Shown: positions 59,050 through 64,000 of the stretch, piece by piece | How positions within the stretch are numbered: the first letter of the stretch is position 1 | How the letters are laid out: every line of letters starts with the position of its first letter | From: Symsagittifera roscoffensis | Taxonomy: Eukaryota > Xenacoelomorpha > Acoela > Convolutidae | NCBI RefSeq assembly: GCF_963678635.1 | Contig: NC_087071.1 | Coordinates: forward strand, 43,063,965-43,127,964 | Length of the DNA stretch: 64,000 bases | Direction of reading: 5' to 3' | Made by a program: the position numbers and the translations under genes | The notes under the pieces: generated by a model | What the model saw: only the letters and a program-made list of their open reading frames with translations | The model's database searches: none | What the model was told of the DNA's origin: nothing

Positions 59050-60292
59050 ACATGTATTTTAAAATAATTTTTCTCCTCCAAACCCTTTCCCCTTTCGCTT
59101 ATTCAGAAACAACAAATCAGAAAAACCCTTCACATCGAACAGGACCACAAAATTCATCAGTCACACAATATGATTGTGAAGAAAATGAACTAAAAACACT
59201 GCATAAATGCGGCATAAAAAGAGTAACACAATGCAAATCCAAACCACAAGAGATAGAAACAAAAAATTTACTAGCAACTCTTCATTCAGAAACTAGAGTT
59301 ACAACGTTAACACGATACAAATTTACAGCAACATTATCAGAGAAAAAAAACATTGTTCTCAAGTCTCAAATGGAAACAAAAATAGACTTGATCACGAATC
59401 TTTCTATCAAAGTAATATAGGTAGACTTTTACATCTTAGCCCTGAAAAATGTAAAAAAAACAAACTAAAGAGATTAAAATTTACCACAAATAAAGGCACA
59501 AATCTAAAACTAGTGAATTTTCAAGTTTTTCCAGACTCTGCACACCAAGCGGAACCTAAAAAATACCAAGGTCATATAAAGGTAGATGACAAATACCCAT
59601 TTCACGGCGCACATAGATAATTATCTTATGATCTCTATGATAAAAATTGAATACCAGACATTGGAATTATTAACCCTTGTAAAGCGAATTGTAAAGCTGA
59701 CACACAAAAAAACAAAGGACATCAAGAAACTATGTTTTATGATTGGAAAATCCAACTAAAAAAGTACAATTAACACGAGATTTAAAAAAATGACATTTTA
59801 AATTATCTGTTTACCTTTTAAAAACGACCAAGGATATTGCGATCCAACAACAAGAACACAAGCAACAATTGTTTGGTTCCTCGAAGACACATGTACCACA
59901 TTTCAAGTTGCAAAAGTACACGCAAGAATGATTAATTTTCATCAAATATGTTTTACTGAATCCATCCCTTATGTTGAAGTGAGCCCTGAAAAAATCATAT
60001 AAAACAATCAACGTTTCAAAAATTTTAAAAATATAGAAAACAAATTAACACGTTTTCAAATCTACCCAGAAACAGAACTCGCCCGCAATCATAACACTCT
60101 ACTTTATAAAACACACTACACAGAAAATCTAATCATTATACCAGATTTATTACATCCCTTTTCAAAAAATGACAAAATATCATACATACCATAACAACTC
60201 TAAAACATGCAGGAAGAACTGGTAAAAATCTCTTACCACAAGACAAAAGCAGTACACGTTTACAAGAACTATCACTTATGAACAATAACTTT
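59050..60292 (+). pseudogene. env: env-like region of element B (N-terminal part)
   Basis: Opens MYFKIIFLLQTLSPFAYS, a plausible signal peptide, then TQYDCEENELKTLHKCGIKR and VTQCKSKPQEIETKNLLATL, TRYKFTATLSEKK. Similarity to A continues until about 60292 (ELSLMNN), where the element stops. The A copy continues past this point. Broken. Confidence 0.55.
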
Positions 60293-60329
60293 TTTCATCG
60301 CGTTTTTTCATCTTCATTTTCATCGCGTT
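60292..60329. other. Junction of element B with the virus-like fossil
   Basis: TTTTCATCGCGTT occurs at 60292-60304 and 60317-60329, a short direct repeat 25 bp apart exactly where similarity to element A ends and the GC-rich minus-strand coding sequence begins. Confidence 0.5.
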
Positions 60330-63300
60330 GATCTTATCAATCACCAATTTCGATTGCATCGTTCCTCTCCTGATACAACACCTCTCCTTTATTGTCCTGC
60401 GGTGTCATCTTGATGGGAGAATCCGCTTCACTTTCATCAGTGGCTGAGTCAATCAACAACTCACTCAATCTCCCTTCACACTCATCAAGCTTGTCAAGGA
60501 CTTCTCGCATCAAGGGTCGGTTGAGAACTGTTTTCAGAATGGAATGGGTCCCATAGCTCTGAACCACTGTCCAGACTTCTTCCATGAACGCCACTCTGTC
60601 AATCTGCATCCCGTCCTGCTTTCATGGTCTCGGTGATGTAGTTCCCATTCTTCTTCGGGCAACGTTCCCAAGAAAGGTACTCTGGCTGAGCCCTCTATTC
60701 TTCTTCTTCTAGGCGATTCCATGAGGATTCTTTGTTCGTTATTTCTTGAATTGCCAGGAGAGCTGCTCTCCGGCAAATCCCGTTTCATTTCCATAAAGGC
60801 TGACGGAGGCTCCAGTGTCGAAATGCCTTCATCCGCTGGCTCAGTCGTCTCCAACGTATCCGCGTTGTTCTCAAGATCACTGAAGATGTTGAAATTCAGG
60901 CTGGACACTCCTCCTGTCGATGCCCTGTCGTCTTCCCCACCAGCTTGACTTGCATCTTGTTGCATGGGTTCTTCGGTTTGACGGCTTCCTCCCTGTCCGT
61001 CATCTCCTTCTGACATATCCTTCTTTGAGCTCAAGGGTCCTTGCTTATAATAGTCGGTTCCTTCCAGAAACTTCGGTATGATCAATGTACCGGCCGATCT
61101 ATTTTCCTCTTCTCCATGGACCACTTTGATTTCCTCGCAGCCGAAGGATGCTAGGAAGGTTCTCGTTCGCAGCGTTCCTACTACCGTCAACTCCGGTTTC
61201 ACACTAGTCAGGATCAAGGAGGCCTCAGGCAGTTCGGTCCTGCCTCTCATCTTCATAGGCGCTAATCCTAATCCCGCCCATTCCTCATCAAATCTTCCAG
61301 GCTTGGGAGTCGCGGCGCTGCTTATTCGCCTTCTCGTCGCTTGATCCGTATAGGCAAATCGTGTGTACTGTAACACGGCGGCATTTCTCCCTACAAAGTA
61401 TGTATCCATCGTTGCAACGAAATTCCCTATTCTCCTTTCATTGGTTTCGGATGCTCTCAACCTAGGAGTTTGTACCAAGGAGACTGCTCCGAGCAACATC
61501 CTTCTTATCAGAGGAAATTCAGGAATTGCCTCCGGCAGCTTCTCGTAATCACCCCAGTCTTTCGTCTCTTCTCTCACTTTATGATATGCTGCAGTGAGAC
61601 GAAGCACTCTGGTTATCTCACCATTCGTTTCATCATAGGGTCTCAGATTCCAAAGCTTCGGAAACACCTCGATGTGTCATCTTTCTACTTCTCCCATGCG
61701 ATCACGGAAGTGATCGTCAAAATCGATGACTGTCATTTCTGGCTCTGATATTTTTGCAAATAACAGATCTTCACTCATGAGCTCCCGCAATGTGTGCTAC
61801 TCACACCAGTTCAGTGCACTACCGTCTACTGCTAATATGAGGTTCAGGTGCAGCACCGACCTCCTATACGCCTCCACCTTAACGTCAGGGAACGCAAACG
61901 TGACTGCTGGTCCATAGATCACTGTCACAAACTCCGTGGCTCCTCTGATCAGTGCTAAGGGATCGGTTCTCATAGCCAAGCTCAGATCGGTTAACTGGGG
62001 CATGCCTCCAACATGTCGTCTAACATCTTCTTCTCTTTCTATAGTCTCATCTTCTCCCGTTCCAAAGCGATTTTGTTGTAAGAGATATTGGATAAGAGTG
62101 TGTCTCAGGTCTCTTATCTTATTCCACGAGTCCGTGGATTTCTTCATATCTAAATTCTTCACTCTCTCTCATCTGCTCTGGACAACGTGTCAATTTCATT
62201 AGTCCTCCCAAGTTTCCGTGGGTAATCGCAATCAGTGTTAGAAGCCCATCTAACCGCAGGTTCTGAGTTCCTTCGGTGAGCAGCATCGCCGGTCCTTTCA
62301 CAAAACTCTCTGCTCCAAACGTCACGAACAAGGCTAGTAGTTCCACTATTGCCACTTCCACTACTGCTTGGAGGAATTCCTTAATCAAGTAATGAGAGAC
62401 TTTCGGGCAGACTTTCGCCAAGAAGGACGCGGTCCATCCGGCTCCCAACCCTTCCAGCATGCTGTCTGTCCGTTCAAAGCCTTTCTGTCCCTTCACTTCC
62501 TGGGTCCAGAAGGTTTCCAGGGTAATCTGACACATTCTGTTTACAAATTCAGCGGTCTTTTGTTCGGCATTTTTTACCAGGTTCACCACCTTTAACAAGT
62601 AGGCATGGATCTTGGTGATCATCTTCAAAAGCATCTGCACCCAATGCCGCTACTCGAGGATTTAGGTGTAGCCACTGGTTGGCTTCCGCTTGGTTCTCAA
62701 AACCATCGCCTCCAAATGAGCTCTAGTCTCTAGTGAAATTTTCCTTCTCGTGTCTTCACCTGTCACTTCCATTGCTCGGAATCATAAGTCGTTGGACATC
62801 GCTACGATCACTCGATGGTCGTCGTCTATTCCCGGTTTCAGTTTGAGCTGTCGACTGAAATTGGACAGTTCCAACCCCAGCACCTCGTCCAACACCAACA
62901 TGTGCAGCGCATGGTCCTTGAATCCTCTCATCGCGTTCGAGATATCTGACCACACTGCAGGTAGTTCAGCCCTGAGTGGCCACAGGTTCTCCATCTCTAT
63001 CATGGGATTCTGGGCTGATATGATCACATCATATTTTCTTTCCGAAAGCACAATCGCATATACGAATTTCAGTCCACCCGGAGATGCGCATACCCCGGAG
63101 ACAACGCGAATACTAATCTCGGTGCCACTCTGGTGAACGACCCCTCCTTCGTCGCATCCACCACTCCACCCATCGACTCAAGGATATCTTTTATCGCTGG
63201 CCACACAGAATTCTCTGCCGTTGTAGGATCTCTGAGTCTGCTCAGAAAACCTCTACTGTGTAGATGGTCATTGATGCCAGCAACACGACCGTAATTGGGT

Positions 63301-64000
63301 TCATATCCGTCTGTCTTTGTACCCCTATAGCCAGAGATACCGAATTCAGTAGGTCAAGATCAACCGCTGCCAACATTATAACGTCCGGCCAAAACAGAGA
63401 CTTGGAGGTATACACGAACTCTGAATTCGCTACTATCATGATTTTGGCCTTCCTCATTTCTGCTTTATCATAGGCGGCGAAGATGGTCTCATCTTTCTTT
63501 ACGCTTTCAACCCGCCGTATCTTTCGACATCACCATCTTGATCCACTAGTTTCGGGTATATTCTTTCCTTTACATGACCTGAGGGTGAGCTCACTTGCCT
63601 GAACATCTTCACATGTTGTCCGATCGGCGCCCTTGTCACTAGAAATCTTCCAGGTGTCTCTTCTCGATTCCCTCCATCATGATTCAATCTCACATCTTGC
63701 AATAGTCTCACGTTCACTGGTCCCATTGTGTTGTTAGAGGGCAGTCCCTCTAGGTCAGCAAATCTCAAGGCCGTCGTGGAGCTGAAATTTATGCCTGCGG
63801 CTATCAACCAGTCTACGCCGGTTATCGAGTACAGTCTGCTGACGGATAGCGTCGCTCCATTCAGCATCCTCCTTGCATCTTCGATGAAGCTTACCCTCTG
63901 GAGATCCAGCTTCATTAGTTCGTCTTTGTATACATGCCAGGGAGATGGTATGGGTCTTGACCACATCAACGAGCCCCTGCCCGGGCGTCTCTCCTCTCGA
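60330..64000 (-). pseudogene. Endogenous virus-like coding fossil, possibly dsRNA-virus coat protein region
   Basis: About 3.7 kb of minus-strand coding-like sequence with clearly higher GC than the adjoining elements, cut by the right edge of the window. Readable parts in sense order: DELMKLDLQRVSFIEDARRM; SLFWPDVIMLAAVDLDLLNS; an Ala/Leu/Val-rich helical part near 62600-62150 (VVEVAIVELLALFVTFGAES); RGATEFVTVIYGPAVTFAFP; MFPKLWNLRPYDETNGEITR; and an acidic Gly/Ser/Glu-rich tail near 61000-60650. No polymerase, protease, zinc or helicase motif is visible. Large size, lack of catalytic motifs and style suggest a capsid of a toti-like dsRNA virus; this is an impression, not a match. It is broken, with about half a dozen breaks. 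A gene of an unknown element is the alternative. Confidence 0.4.

Larger units (their letters stand above)
47322..60292 (+). mobile_element. Element B: relative of element A, incomplete at both ends, broken
   Basis: Same order and conserved wording as element A from the LTR through the env-like region: LTR remnant, leader, small basic ORF, gag, DSGA protease, RT, RNase H remnant, integrase, hydrophobic ORFs, Pro/Ser/Gln-rich region, env-like start. The left LTR is incomplete and there is no right LTR; similarity to A ends at about 60292. Overall similarity to A is perhaps 75-80% by eye, so the two are distinct subfamilies. Many breaks (dozens). Confidence 0.85.

Overview
This is AT-rich DNA from an animal genome, probably an invertebrate and plausibly an arthropod. 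The evidence is env-bearing Ty3/Gypsy elements, a long eukaryote-style single-exon gene with a Kozak start, abundant minisatellite DNA and a virus-like fossil. I cannot name the species. There is no operon structure, rRNA, convincing tRNA or CRISPR array. Only one gene looks like an intact host-type gene; the rest is a pile of mobile-element and virus fossils separated by AT-rich spacers.

Layout. 1-3462: AT-rich spacer with a C-rich tract and TATAAT/CGATTATAATGG-type repeats. 3463-4115: tandem repeat of 271 bp. 4303-7383: intact 1026-codon gene for a NERD-type nuclease domain joined to a superfamily 1 helicase, with a recent in-frame 369-bp duplication. 7624-28076: element A, a 20.4-kb Ty3/Gypsy-type element with 1267-bp LTRs, gag, pol, an env-like region and several unrecognised extra coding parts. 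28077-30635: spacer with a G-rich minisatellite. 30636-45396: element M, a second and unrelated Ty3/Gypsy element on the minus strand. Its leader holds 21-bp and 36-bp minisatellite arrays interleaved with three copies of the 5' part of gag, and one end has a 335-bp-arm inverted repeat. 45397-47321: spacer containing a diverged duplication of about 639 bp. 47322-60292: element B, a relative of element A, incomplete at both ends. About 60330-64000: a minus-strand, GC-richer, virus-like coding fossil that runs off the window. It resembles a dsRNA-virus coat protein region, at low certainty.

How it fits together. The helicase gene is flanked upstream by tandem repeats and followed, 240 bp after its stop, by element A. 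Elements A and B share LTR features, a small basic pre-gag ORF, short hydrophobic ORFs between integrase and env, and the env-like region. Together they define one unusually large and complex element family. Several broken elements from different lineages, plus a virus-like fossil in both orientations, make a piRNA-cluster-like locus a reasonable hypothesis. It cannot be tested from sequence alone.
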